A stretch of 64,000 nucleotides of DNA from DASWJZ01 sp963805325 (GTDB lineage: Bacteria > Pseudomonadota > Alphaproteobacteria > Rhizobiales > Afifellaceae): NCBI GenBank assembly GCA_963805325.1, contig CAWDTS010000022.1, forward strand, positions 124,001 to 188,000, given 5' to 3'. The translations under genes were made by a program, and so were the position numbers. Of this stretch, positions 8,777 to 18,984 are shown in pieces. Each line of letters opens with the position of its first letter. Positions within the stretch are counted from its first letter, which is position 1. Under the pieces are notes generated by a model. That model was given only the letters and a program-made list of their open reading frames with translations. It ran no database searches and had not been told where the DNA came from.

Positions 8777-10402
8777 ATGAGCCTCGTCCGCCAGTTCGTG
8801 AATGTCGGCGGAGCGACGCTCGCATCAAGAGTGCTCGGCTTCATCCGCGAAACGATGATCGCGGCGGCGCTCGGCGCGGGTCCGGTCGCCGACGCGTTCT
8901 ACACGGCCTTCCGCTTCCCCAACCTGTTCCGCCGGCTCCTCGCCGAGGGCGCCTTCAACTCCGCGTTCATCCCGCTCTACGCGCGCGCGCTCGAAGGCGA
9001 AGGCGAGGAAGCGGCGCGGAAATTCGCGGAAGACGTGCTCGCGGCGCTTCTCCTTATACTCGCCGCGATCACCGCCGTCGTGATGCTCGCGACGCCCCTC
9101 CTCGTCACGCTGCTTGCGCCGGGGTTCACTTCCGATGCGGGAAAATTCGACCTCACCGTCGAACTCTTCCGCGTCATGTTTCCCTACCTCGTCTGCATGT
9201 CGCTGATGGCGATGCTCTCTGGCGTTTTGAACGCGCACCGCCGCTTCTTCATCGCGGCGCTGGCGCCGACGCTTCTCAACGTCGTCACTATCGCCGCGCT
9301 CGCCGCTGGCGTCGTGCTTGGACTGAAAGGACCGGCGGTCGGGCGCCTCCTCGCCTGGTCGGTGGTGGTCGCGGGCGTGGCGCAGCTCCTCATGGTCGTC
9401 GTCGCGGCGCGGCATATCGGCTTTACCGTGCGCTTCGCGCGGCCGCGCCTGACGCCGGGCGTCAAGCGGCTCCTGTGGCTTGCCGCACCCGCCGCCGCCA
9501 CCGGCGGCATCACACAGATCAACCTCTTCATCGGGCAGATCATCGCCTCGACAAAAGAAGGCGCGATCGCCGTCCTGCAATATGCCGATCGCGTCTATCA
9601 GCTTCCGCTCGGCGTGGTCGGGGTTGCGATCGGCGTGGTGCTCCTGCCGGAGCTTGCGCGAACGCTGAAGGCCGGGCGCTTGCGCGAGGCCACGCACACG
9701 CAGAACCGGGCGCTCGAATTCGCGCTGTTCCTGACGCTGCCGGCGGCGACTGCGATCGCCGTCATCGCCATCGCCATCGTGCGCGTGCTCTACGAGCGCG
9801 GCGCATTCACGCCCGAGACGACCGCGATCACGGGCCGGACGCTCGCCATCTTTGGACTGGGGCTCCCGGCCTTCGTCATGATCAAGGTCTTCACGCCGGG
9901 CTATTTCGCGCGCGAGGACACGCGCACGCCGATGATCTTTGCCGGCATCGCGGTCGCCACGAACACGGTGCTGGCGCTCTCGCTCTTTCCGCTGATCCAC
10001 GAGGCGGGCATCGCGACGGCGGAGACGGCGGCAGGCTGGATCAACGCATCGATGCTTTTCCTGGCACTCAGGCGGCGCGGCCATTTCTTCATCGACGGCA
10101 TGCTTCTGAAGAGGCTGCCGCGAATGGTGCTCTCCTGCGCCGTCATGGGGGCCGTGCTCTATCTCGGCCTGCAACTCCTTTCGGTGCAATTTGAGCCGGA
10201 GACGGCGCTCGTCGAACAGGCGGCGGCGCTCTTCGTCCTCACTATCGTGGGTGCGCTCGTCTATTTTGCCGCCGCGCAGCTGACCGGCGCGGCCGACGTT
10301 CGCATGCTGCTGCGCAATTTCCGCCGGCAGCCGCCGGGCGACTCAAACTCGGCCGGCTCCAATCCGGCCGATGCCGCGTCCGACGTGGAGGACGAACCAT
10401 GA
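8777..10402 (+). CDS. murJ: Lipid II flippase MurJ
   Basis: MurJ moves lipid II across the inner membrane for peptidoglycan synthesis. The product is a roughly 541-residue MVF-family protein with about 14 membrane segments; the N-terminus RQFVNVGGATLASRVLGFIR and the FRFPNLFRRLLAEGAFNSAF stretch are hallmark MurJ/MviN sequences. I choose ATG 8777 because homologues begin MSL(V)R; the frame extends upstream to 8702 but with unconserved residues. It follows glnD as in many Alphaproteobacteria and overlaps the next gene by 4 bp (ATGA). Confidence 0.95.
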   Translation: MSLVRQFVNVGGATLASRVLGFIRETMIAAALGAGPVADAFYTAFRFPNLFRRLLAEGAFNSAFIPLYARALEGEGEEAARKFAEDVLAALLLILAAITAVVMLATPLLVTLLAPGFTSDAGKFDLTVELFRVMFPYLVCMSLMAMLSGVLNAHRRFFIAALAPTLLNVVTIAALAAGVVLGLKGPAVGRLLAWSVVVAGVAQLLMVVVAARHIGFTVRFARPRLTPGVKRLLWLAAPAAATGGITQINLFIGQIIASTKEGAIAVLQYADRVYQLPLGVVGVAIGVVLLPELARTLKAGRLREATHTQNRALEFALFLTLPAATAIAVIAIAIVRVLYERGAFTPETTAITGRTLAIFGLGLPAFVMIKVFTPGYFAREDTRTPMIFAGIAVATNTVLALSLFPLIHEAGIATAETAAGWINASMLFLALRRRGHFFIDGMLLKRLPRMVLSCAVMGAVLYLGLQLLSVQFEPETALVEQAAALFVLTIVGALVYFAAAQLTGAADVRMLLRNFRRQPPGDSNSAGSNPADAASDVEDEP

Positions 10403-12031
10403 CGGCGATGACGGGTGGCGAGGGGCTCGTCCAAGGACTCCTCGATCATGGCATCGATACCGTCTTCGGCCTGCCCGGCGCGCAAATCTACGGACTCTTC
10501 GATGCGCTTCACCGCGCCGGATCGAAGATCCGCGTGATCGGCGCGCGGCATGAGCAGGCCTGCGGCTACATGGCCTACGGCTACGCGCGTTCGACCGGGC
10601 GGCCCTCGGTTTTCTCCGTGGTGCCGGGGCCCGGCATGTTGAACGCCGGGGCGGCATTGTTGACGGCGCATGGCGGCAACGAGCCGGTGCTCCTCTTGAC
10701 CGGGCAGGTGCCGACGGATTTCCTCGATCTCGGACGCGGGCACCTGCACGAGATGCGCGACCAGCTCGGCGTCATGCGCGGCCTCGTCAAATGGGCGGAG
10801 CGCGTGGAGAGCCCAGCGCTCGCCCGTCAGGCTGTCGGGCGCGCGTTCCAGGCCATGCTTTCGGGCCGGCGCGGTCCGGCGGCGCTCGAAATGCCGTGGG
10901 ACATCTTCGGCGCGCGCGCCGAGGCCGCCGCAAGCGGCGGGCTCCGATCCGCTTCCACCGCCGCCCGTCGACAACGAGCAGATCGAGAAAGCGGCACGGC
11001 TGATCGCCGCAGCGAAGCATCCGATGATCTTTGTCGGCAGCGGCGCGATCCACGCGCGCGAGGCGGTGCTTGCGCTGGCGGAGATGCTCGACGCGCCGGT
11101 CGTGGCTTTCCGCAGCGGGCGCGGCATCGTCTCCAACGACCACGAGCTCGGGCTGACCTTGCCGGCGGCCTATGCGCTGTGGCCCGACACCGACCTGATG
11201 ATCGGGATCGGAACGCGGCTCGAGCTGCCATGCTGGCGCTGGCCCTATCGGCCGGCGGGACAGAAATCCATTCGCATCGACATCGACCCGGAGGAGATGC
11301 GCCGGTTCAAGCCCGACGTTGCGGTCGTCGCCGACGCGGCTGAGGCAACGGCGGCCCTCGGCGAAGCGGTGCGCAAACGCGGCTTCTCGCATACGCCGGA
11401 TCGGCGCGCCGTCATCCGCGCCGCGAGCGAGAAGGCGAAAGCCGACATTCAGGCGATCCAGCCGCAGATCGCCTATCTCGATGTGCTCCGCGCCGTTCTG
11501 CCGCGCGACGCTTTCGTCACCGACGAACTGTCGCAGGTGGGCTTCGCGTCGTGGTTCGGCTTTCCGGTCTACGAGCCGCGCACCTTCGTCAGCACCGGCT
11601 ACCAGGGCGCGCTCGGCGCCGGCTTTCCGACGGCGCTCGGCGTCAAAGCCGCGCACCCCGACAAGCCGGTTGTCGCCATCACCGGCGACGGCGGCTTCAT
11701 GTTCGCGGCGCAGGAGCTTGCGACGGCGGTGCAATACGGGATCGGCGTCGTCACGCTCGTCTTCAACAACAACTCCTATGGCAACGTACGGCGCGACCAG
11801 ATGGAGCACTTCGACGGGCGCGTGATCGCCGCCGATCTCCGCAATCCGGATTTCGTCAAGTTCGCCGAATCGTTCGGCGTCGCGGCGGAGCGCGTCACCG
11901 CGCCCGCCGGTTTCAGGGGCGCGCTTGAGCGCGCGCTTGCCGATGGAGGCCCGCGGCTGATCGAAATCGTCGTCAAGGATGAGAGCTCGCCGTGGCGCTT
12001 CATCCATCCGGCGAAGCCCGCGGGTCGCTAG
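10399..12031 (+). CDS. Thiamine-diphosphate enzyme of the acetolactate synthase family, one apparent frameshift
   Basis: Acetolactate-synthase-like TPP enzyme. The N-terminal PYR domain has the catalytic Glu in ARHEQACGYMAYGYAR and the PGPGMLNA motif. A central domain (MIFVGSGAIHARE...) follows, and the C-terminal PP domain carries ITGDGGFMFAAQELATA...FNNNSYGN. The frame shifts by one base near 10935-10945 in a GGCGGG run; with one base removed the protein is 543 residues. It overlaps murJ by 4 bp. No small regulatory subunit is nearby, and it is single and catabolic-looking, so oxo-acid decarboxylase or other carboligase activity is possible. Substrate not determined. The frame break is probably a sequencing insertion. 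Confidence 0.8.
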
Positions 12032-12966
12032 CCCACTCCGAGCGCCACGAACAGCGCCGACAGCGTCACGACCGAGACGACCGTCGAGATGACGATCGCG
12101 GCGGTCGAGCGCTGCAGGTAGATGTCGTACTGCTGGGCCAGAACGAAGACGAGCGCGCCGGTCGGCAGCGCCGCGAGGATCACCGCCGAAGCCGCCCATT
12201 CCGCCGGCATGGCGAAGACCCGGAACGCGAGCCACCAGGTGATCGCCGGTTGAACGATGAGCTTGAGGCCGACCAGCCACGCCACCTCGCCGATCCCGGC
12301 ATGCAGCGCGCGCCCCACCATGAAGAGCCCGATGGCGAAGAGCGCACAGGGGCCGGCCGCCGCGCCCATGATCTCGCAGAAGGTGGCGATCGGCACGGGC
12401 AAAGGCAGCCCGCTCACCGAAAGGAAGAGCCCGGCCGCCGCCGACAGCACCAGCGGATTGCGCGCCACGGCGAGGGCCACGCGGCGCAGGATGCCGAGCG
12501 GCCCGGCGCCGCGCCCGAGGTCGAGCTCGACGATGACCACGCAGATCGGCATGACCACGGCGCCCATGATGACCGTCGCGAGGATCGCCGGCAGCCGGCC
12601 GGCATCGCCGAAGGCGGTGACGAGCAGCGGAATGCCCATGTAGCCGGAGTTGGAGAAGATCGCGCTCATGCCGTGCAGGCCGAGCGCCGCCAGCCGGTTG
12701 CGGAAGGCGAACACGGCCACCGTCACGCTGAGCACGAACGTCACGAGGAGACCGCCGCCATAGGCCGCGATGAAGCCCCAATGCAGCTTCTCTCCCATGC
12801 CGACGCGCGACAGCGAGACGAAGAAGAGCGCCGGAAGCGCGCCGTAATAGACGAAGCGGTTGAGCGCCTCGCTGCTCGCGTCGCCGAGGAGCCGGAAGCG
12901 GCCGGAAAGGTAGCCGGCCAGCATGATCGCGAAGACCGGCAGAACAACGTTGACGATTGCAGTCAT
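12028..12966 (-). CDS. AEC family (auxin efflux carrier-like) transporter
   Basis: A 312-residue integral membrane protein of the AEC family (PF03547), with about ten membrane segments. It begins TAIVNVVLPVFAIMLAGYLS and has the family's central NSGYMGIPL motif. Family members export organic anions such as malonate or small hydrophobic acids. Its stop codon shares the CTAG with the convergent thiamine-diphosphate enzyme gene, so both TAG stops overlap. The two genes sit together between murJ and trpS and may be a functional pair (enzyme plus acid transporter); this is inference. Confidence 0.88.
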   Translation of the reverse strand: MTAIVNVVLPVFAIMLAGYLSGRFRLLGDASSEALNRFVYYGALPALFFVSLSRVGMGEKLHWGFIAAYGGGLLVTFVLSVTVAVFAFRNRLAALGLHGMSAIFSNSGYMGIPLLVTAFGDAGRLPAILATVIMGAVVMPICVVIVELDLGRGAGPLGILRRVALAVARNPLVLSAAAGLFLSVSGLPLPVPIATFCEIMGAAAGPCALFAIGLFMVGRALHAGIGEVAWLVGLKLIVQPAITWWLAFRVFAMPAEWAASAVILAALPTGALVFVLAQQYDIYLQRSTAAIVISTVVSVVTLSALFVALGVG

Positions 12967-13105
12967 GTCCGGCCCCCGGAACGCATTATGGGAACCGCCA
13001 TATCAGTGTTGCAAGCAGGGCCGGCATTGGCCATAAGCGCGCGGCCCGCCGCGAACCGCGCGTTGGGACCGGCGCCTCCCGTTTCACCCCACCCGAGCCA
13101 CGGCC

Positions 13106-14149
13106 ATGAGTGAGTTCCCCGAACGCGTCTTCTCCGGCATGCAGCCGACGCACGCGCTGCATCTCGGCAATTATCTCGGCGCCATGGTGAACTGGATCGC
13201 CATGCAGGAGACGCATGACTGCCTGTATTGCGTCGTCGACCTGCACGCGATGACGATCTTCCAGGAGCCGAAGCAGCTCACGGCGAACACGCGCGATGTG
13301 ACCGCGGCCTATCTCGCCAGCGGTCTCGATCCGAAACGCTCCATCATCTTCAACCAGAGCCGCGTGCACGAGCACGCCGAGCTCGCCTGGATCTTCAACT
13401 GCGTGGCGCGGCTCGGCTGGCTGAACCGCATGACGCAGTTCAAGGAGAAGGCGGGCAAGGACCGCGAGAACGCATCGGTCGGGCTTTACGCCTATCCGGA
13501 CCTGATGGCCGCCGACATCCTGCTCTACAAGGGCACGCATGTGCCGGTCGGCGAGGACCAGAAGCAGCACCTGGAGCTGGCGCGCGACATCGCGCAGAAA
13601 TTCAACAACGATTTCGCCGAGTCGATCGCCGCGCATGGTCACGGCGACCAGTTCTTTCCGCTGCCCGAGCCGATGATCACCGGCCCGGCGACGCGCGTCA
13701 TGAGCCTGCGCGACGGCACCAAGAAAATGTCGAAGTCGGATCCGTCCGACTATTCGCGCATCAACCTGACGGACGACGCCGACGCGATCGCGCAGAAGAT
13801 CCGCAAGGCGAAGACCGACCCGGAGCCGCTTCCCTCCGAGACGAAGGGACTCGCCGGCCGGCCGGAGGCGGAGAATCTGGTCGGTATCTACGCCGCGCTT
13901 TCCGGCGAGACGCGCGACGCGGTGCTGAGGGAACACGGCGGCGCGCAGTTCTCGAAATTCAAGCCGGCGCTCGCCGATCTCGCGGTCGCGAAGCTGGCGC
14001 CGATCGCGGACGAGATGCGCCGCCTGCTCGATGCGCCCGACCACATCGACGCGGTGCTTGCCGACGGCGCCGCACGGGCGACCGCGATCGCCGCGCCGAA
14101 CATGAACGAGATCAAGGACGTCGTCGGCCTTCTGCGGGCCGGCGGATGA
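13106..14149 (+). CDS. trpS: Tryptophanyl-tRNA synthetase
   Basis: Class I aminoacyl-tRNA synthetase charging tRNA-Trp. The 347-residue length is standard. The HIGH-type motif (THALHLGNYLGA) lies near residues 14-25, KMSKS is seen as KKMSKSDPS near residue 207, and the binding stretch GLYAYPDLMAADILLY is conserved. It is followed by a Usp gene, a pairing seen in Rhizobiales. Confidence 0.96.
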   Translation: MSEFPERVFSGMQPTHALHLGNYLGAMVNWIAMQETHDCLYCVVDLHAMTIFQEPKQLTANTRDVTAAYLASGLDPKRSIIFNQSRVHEHAELAWIFNCVARLGWLNRMTQFKEKAGKDRENASVGLYAYPDLMAADILLYKGTHVPVGEDQKQHLELARDIAQKFNNDFAESIAAHGHGDQFFPLPEPMITGPATRVMSLRDGTKKMSKSDPSDYSRINLTDDADAIAQKIRKAKTDPEPLPSETKGLAGRPEAENLVGIYAALSGETRDAVLREHGGAQFSKFKPALADLAVAKLAPIADEMRRLLDAPDHIDAVLADGAARATAIAAPNMNEIKDVVGLLRAGG

Positions 14150-14225
14150 TGCTTGCACCGATGCGGCATGCGACCTCCCGCCAAGCGTGCTTGCCGGGGC
14201 GGAGCAGCGATGGCAGCATGACCCG

Positions 14226-14720
14226 ATGATGCGGCCAAGACGCGCCCGCGAAGAGGGGCACAAGCGAAAATTCCTCGTCGTCATCGACGACACGGCGGAG
14301 TGCCTGATCGCGCTTTCGTTCGCGGCGCGGCGCGCGGCGCATACGAACGGCGCCGTCGTGCTGCTCTCCGTCATCGAGCCGGAGGGGCCGCAAGGCTTTG
14401 CCGGCGTTGAGGACATCATGCGCGCCGAGGCGCGCGAGCAGGCGCAGCAGACGCTTGCCAAATTCGCCGCGCGGGCGCGCGACCTCGCAAACCTCGACCC
14501 GGAGATGGTGATCCGCGAGGGAAAGCGCGCGGAGGAGATCTGCAACCTGATCGAGAACGACGAGGATATCGCGGTGCTGGTGCTCGCCGCGGGCGCAAGC
14601 TCGGAGGGGCCGGGCCCGCTCGTCACGGCGATCGCCGGCCGCAGCTCCGGCACATTCCCGGTGCCGATCACCATCGTGCCCGGCACGCTGACGGAAGAGC
14701 AGCTCGACGCGATCGCCTGA
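14226..14720 (+). CDS. Universal stress protein (UspA family)
   Basis: A single UspA domain: KFLVVIDDTAECLIALSFAARRA at the N-terminus and FPVPITIVPG at the C-terminus. The canonical nucleotide-binding GxxGxG(S/T) loop is degenerate, so ATP binding is doubtful. ATG 14226 (164 residues) or the adjacent ATG 14229 is the likely start; an ATG at 14187 would add a poorly conserved extension. The gene follows trpS in the same direction, 76 bp on. Confidence 0.8.
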   Translation: MMRPRRAREEGHKRKFLVVIDDTAECLIALSFAARRAAHTNGAVVLLSVIEPEGPQGFAGVEDIMRAEAREQAQQTLAKFAARARDLANLDPEMVIREGKRAEEICNLIENDEDIAVLVLAAGASSEGPGPLVTAIAGRSSGTFPVPITIVPGTLTEEQLDAIA

Positions 14721-14955
14721 GGGCGGGTTGCCGGCGATTAGGCTCCGCGGCCGTGGCGCACTAAGTGCTTGAGCGGTTTAGTGTTCCGGTTCTGTCTCAC
14801 AAAACAGGCCTGTTGCAATTCTCGGAGGAACAAACGGTCAACGGCGCGTAAGCGGCTGGCCGCGCTTGCTTTTCTCGTGGCGAGAGCGTGACAATCCACA
14901 GTTTATCCAAGGATATCAAAGACCTAACGTGAACGCCCGCACCGTTGCGGCCGGG
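14721..14955. other. Intergenic stretch between convergent Usp and pheT genes
   Basis: No gene found in this 235-bp stretch. It contains a small palindrome (AACAGGCCTGTT) near 14800 and is less GC-rich towards 14890-14940. No clear terminator with a T tract is visible for either convergent gene. Confidence 0.4.
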
Positions 14956-17365
14956 TCAGCTCCGCAGCGCGCCGCCCGTGGCCTTCGTCACGGCCGCAAC
15001 GATTGCGCCCGAAACCTTGTCGATCTCCTCCTCGGTCAGCGTGCGGTCGCGCGGCTGCAGCGTCACCTCGATCGCCACCGATTTCCGTCCCTCGCCGATC
15101 GCCTCGCCGGAGAAGACGTCGAAGACGGCGACGCCGTCGACCAGCGCCTTGTCGGCGCCCTTGGCGGCGCGGACGATCTTCTCGGCGGCAACATCCGCCG
15201 CGACGACGAAGGCGAAGTCGCGCGTCACCGCCTGGAATTGCGGGCGCGTCGAGCGCGGGGCGCGTGGTGCGCGCGCTCTTCGGCAGCGGCACGGCGTTCA
15301 AATCGACCTCGAAGGCGACGAGCGGCCCGGCAACATCCATCGCGGCAAGCACGCGCGGATGCACCTCGCCGAACACCGCGAGCCGGTTCTTCGGCCCGAG
15401 CATGAACGCGCCGACGCGGCCGGGATGATACCAGGCCGGGCCCTCGGCCACGGTCTGCAGCTGGTCGACCGGCGCGCCGATCGCGGCGAGCACCGCCTCG
15501 GCGTCGGCCTTGGCGTCGAAAACGTCGACGGCGCGGCGCGCCGCCGCCCAGTGGCGCGGGGCATCCATGCCGCGGCGAACGCCCGAGGCGTTGACGCGCT
15601 CGTCCTCCGGCCGGTCGCCGCCATAGACCTGCCCGACCTCGAAGAGCGCCAGATCGGCAGAAGCCGCGCGCGACGTTGCGCCCGGCGGCGGCGATGAGGT
15701 TGGGAAGGAGCGAGGGGCGCATGTCGGAAAGCTCCGACGAGATCGGATTGGCGAGCGCCAGCGTCGCGCCGCCGCCGCCGAAAAGCTCCGCCTGCGCTTT
15801 TCGGGAGGAACGACCAGGTCATCGCCTCGTTCAGTCCGCGCGCGGCAAGCGCGCGCGCCGCGATGAAGCGCCGGCGCTGCGCCGCCGTGACATGGCGCCC
15901 GGTGACGGTCTCCAGGCGCGGCAGCGCAACATGCGCGACCTTGTCGAGGCCGTAGATGCGCACGACCTCCTCGACGAGATCCGCCTCGCCGTTGATGTCG
16001 GGCCGCCAGGAGGGAACGTCGGCCACGACCTCGCCACCGGCGCCGGCGACTGCAAAGCCGAGCGCGTCGAGGATGCGAAGCTGCTCCTCGGCCGGGATGT
16101 CGACGCCGGCCAGCGTCTTCACGCGGTCGAGGCGGAAGCGGACGGAGGCGCCGCGCAGCGGCGCGCGTCCGGCGATCACCAGCTCCGACGCCTCGCCGCC
16201 GCAAAGCTCGAGGATCATCTGCGTCGCGATCTCGGCGCCCGGCTCGACGAAGGCCGGATCGACGCCGCGCTCGAAGCGGAAGCGCGCGTCGGAAATGATG
16301 CCGAGCTTGCGGCCGGTCGTCGCGGTGCGGATCGGATCGAAATAGGCCGCCTCGAGGAAGACGTTCGTCGTCTCCGGCCCGCAGCCCGTCGCCTCGCCGC
16401 CGATGATCCCGGCGATTCCCTCCGGGCCCGACTCGTCGGCGATGACGGTCATCTCCGAATCGAGCGTGTAGGTCTTGCCGTCGAGCGCTTCGATCGTCTC
16501 GCCGTCGTGGGCGAGCCGCGCGTGGATCGTGCCCTTCACCTTGTCCGCGTCGAAGACGTGCAGCGGGCGGGCGTAGCTCATGGTGACGTAGTTGGTGATG
16601 TCGACCAGCGCGGAGATCGGGCGAAGGCCGATGGCGCGAAGCCGCCGCTGCATCCAGGCCGGCGACGGCCCGTTCTTCACGCCGCGGAAATATGCGCCCG
16701 ACGAAGAGCGGACAGGGCTTGTTGTCGGGGTCGTCGAAGCGCAGCTCGACCTCGATCGGGCTCTTGAAGCTTCCGACCGTCGCCGTCGCGTCGAGCGGCT
16801 TCAGCCGGCCGATCCCCTTCGCCGCGAGGTCGCGGGCGATGCCGTAGACGCCGAGCGCATCGGGGCGGTTCGGCGTGACGGCGACGTCGATCACCGGATC
16901 GTCGAGTCCGACCCACGCGGCGTAGGATGTTCCGACCGGCGCGTCGGCGGGAAGGTCGACGATCCCCTCGTGGTCGTCGGAGAGGCCCAGCTCGCGCTCC
17001 GACAGGAGCATGCCGTTCGACGCCTCGCCGCGGATCGTGCCCGCCTTCAGATCGATGCCGGTGCCGGGGATGTGCGTTCCGGCGGGTGCGAAGACACCCT
17101 TCATGCCGGTGCGGGCATTCGGCGCGCCGCAGACGACCTGGATCGGCACGCCGTCGCCGGAATCGACGAAGCAGACGCGCAGCCGGTCGGCGTTCGGGTG
17201 CTGCTTCGCCTCAACGACGCTGGCGATGACGAAAGGCTTCAGCGTCTCCGCCGGATTGTGGATCGCTTCGACCTCAAGCCCGAGATGCGTCAGCGCCTCG
17301 GCGATCTCCTCCGCCGACGCGTCGGTTTCGAGGTAGTCCTTCAGCCAGGAGAGCGTGAATTTCAT
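14956..17365 (-). CDS. pheT: Phenylalanyl-tRNA synthetase beta subunit, four apparent frameshifts
   Basis: PheT pairs with PheS as an alpha2-beta2 enzyme. It begins MKFTLSWLKDYLETDASAEE, followed by the EMAP/tRNA-binding domain, B3/B4 (editing), B5 and a C-terminal FDX-ACB domain (TRDFAFVVAADV...). The frame slips by one base four times: near 16682-16687 (CCGCGG), near 15798-15801 (TTTT), near 15660-15680, and near 15235-15260 (a GGGG run). All four are single-base gains. Removing four bases gives 802 codons, exactly the expected PheT size. The gene is essential, so four true frameshifts are implausible; assembly insertions are the likely cause. Confidence 0.88.
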
Positions 17366-17612
17366 TGAAAATCGCGAGTGTTACGGGATTGGCCGTTCAC
17401 CTAGCGGCGCGCGGCGTACGTGGCAAGGCTCGTTACCGCCGCGCTGAAGCCGGGCGCGCCGCAATTCGGCCGCGGAAAAGGTCCGGCGACGAAACCCTTT
17501 CGCGAGGCGCACGAAACGTCGACGAAACAGAGCATCTCTAGTTACCCGCGTCCCCGCACGAAGCGGCGCGGGGCGAATATCGCTGCGCCCAAACACAGAA
17601 AAGGAGAGAGCC

Positions 17613-17852
17613 GTGAGTACCGTCGCGCTGTCGCGCAAACCGAGAATCGTCACCGTGCTTTCCGCGGTCATGGCGCTCGGCCGTCCGTTCTGGAGCCTCA
17701 TCCGCAGGCGCCGGAAGACGGGCAAGGATGCGCGCGCGCTGCAGGCGCTCCCGGATCACGTCCTTTCCGACATGGGTCTCGAGAAGATGGAGATCCTGAC
17801 GGGCACCAACGGCACCCGCGAAATCTGGGTCATCCCGCATCGCTATTATTAA
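17613..17852 (+). CDS. DUF1127 domain small protein
   Basis: A 79-residue basic protein ending with a DUF1127 motif (LPDHVLSDMGLEK). DUF1127 proteins are short arginine-rich proteins; some in Rhizobiales affect RNA turnover or phosphate and carbon responses. The start is GTG at 17613 with a strong AAGGAGAG site 5 bases upstream. It is on the plus strand between pheT and pheS, which are on the minus strand and normally contiguous. A hairpin CGCCGTC...GACGGCG at 17861-17881 follows the stop. Confidence 0.82.
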   Translation: MSTVALSRKPRIVTVLSAVMALGRPFWSLIRRRRKTGKDARALQALPDHVLSDMGLEKMEILTGTNGTREIWVIPHRYY

Positions 17853-17898
17853 GGCGCGCGCGCCGTCGTCTCCGGACGGCGGCGCTGATCGCGAGGCG

Positions 17899-18978
17899 CT
17901 AGCCGCTCAAGCCTTCGGCGAGGCTCGGCACGGCGAGCGCGGAGAAGCCGTAGTGGCGGAGCCAGCGCAGGTCGGCCTCGAAGAAGGCGCGCAGATCCGG
18001 AATGCCGTATTTCAGCATGGCGATGCGGTCGATCCCCATGCCGAAGGCGAAGCCCTGCACCTTGTCGGGGTCGAGCCCGCCGGCGCGGATGACGTTCGGG
18101 TGCACCATGCCGGAGCCGAGAATTTCGAGCCAGTCGTCGCCGGCGCCGATCTTCAATTCGCCGCCCTCCCACGAGCAGCCGATGTCGACCTCCATCGACG
18201 GCTCGGTGAAGGGAAAGTGCGAGGGGCGGAAGCGCATCTTCACTTCGTCGATCTCGAAGAACGCCTTGCAGAAGGCTTCGAGCGTGCCCTTCAGGTGGCC
18301 GAGATGCGTCTCCTCGTCGATGACGAGGCCCTCCACCTGATGGAACATCGGGGTGTGGGTCTGGTCGGAATCGGAGCGGAAGGTGCGGCCCGGCGCGATG
18401 ATGCGGATCGGCGGCTTCGTCGATTCCATCGTGCGGATCTGCACCGGCGAGGTGTGGGTGCGCAGCACCATGCGCTCGTTCGAGCCGGGGCGCGGATTGA
18501 AATAGAAGGTGTCGTGCTCCTGCCGCGCCGGATGCTCGTCCGGAATGTTGAGCGCGCCGAAATTGTACCAGTCGGTCTCGATGTGCGGCCCTTCGGCGAC
18601 GGAGAAGCCCATGTCGCCGAAAATCTGGATCACCTCCTGCCAGACCTGCGTCACCGGGTGGATGGTGCCGCGCGCCTCGGGGCGGGAGGGCAGCGTCACG
18701 TCGACGGTCTCGGAGCGGAGCCGCTCGTCAAGCCCGGCGTCGCGAAGGGTCGCGCGGCGCGCCTCGATCTCGGCGGCGATCCTGTCCTTCAGCATGTTCA
18801 GCGCCGCGCCGGCGGATTTGCGCTCCTCCGGCGTCATCTTGCCGAGGCCTTTCAGCCGCTCGGAGATGGAGCCCTTCTTGCCGAGGGCGGCGACGCGCAC
18901 CTCTTCAAGCGCGCGCTCGTCCGCCGCCGCGGCGATCGCCGCGGTGATTTCGGATTCGAGGGTCGCGAGGTCGGACAT
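17899..18978 (-). CDS. pheS: Phenylalanyl-tRNA synthetase alpha subunit
   Basis: Catalytic class II subunit, 359 residues from ATG 18978 (MSDLATLESEI). Class II motifs are visible: motif 2 region GRTFRSDSDQTHTPMFHQVE and motif 3 region GFAFGMGIDRIAMLKYG. The frame is open further upstream, but that part is encoded by intergenic repeat sequence and is not conserved. It sits downstream of rplT and upstream of pheT on the minus strand, the usual rpmI-rplT-pheS-pheT order, here with a DUF1127 gene inserted before pheT. Confidence 0.95.
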   Translation of the reverse strand: MSDLATLESEITAAIAAAADERALEEVRVAALGKKGSISERLKGLGKMTPEERKSAGAALNMLKDRIAAEIEARRATLRDAGLDERLRSETVDVTLPSRPEARGTIHPVTQVWQEVIQIFGDMGFSVAEGPHIETDWYNFGALNIPDEHPARQEHDTFYFNPRPGSNERMVLRTHTSPVQIRTMESTKPPIRIIAPGRTFRSDSDQTHTPMFHQVEGLVIDEETHLGHLKGTLEAFCKAFFEIDEVKMRFRPSHFPFTEPSMEVDIGCSWEGGELKIGAGDDWLEILGSGMVHPNVIRAGGLDPDKVQGFAFGMGIDRIAMLKYGIPDLRAFFEADLRWLRHYGFSALAVPSLAEGLSG

Positions 18979-18984
18979 TCGGGT

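Noticed and set aside
14956..17365. pheT as a true pseudogene
   Set aside because: Four same-sign single-base gains in an essential, otherwise conserved gene, with normal length once corrected, fit insertion errors better than decay. No second pheT is seen in the window.
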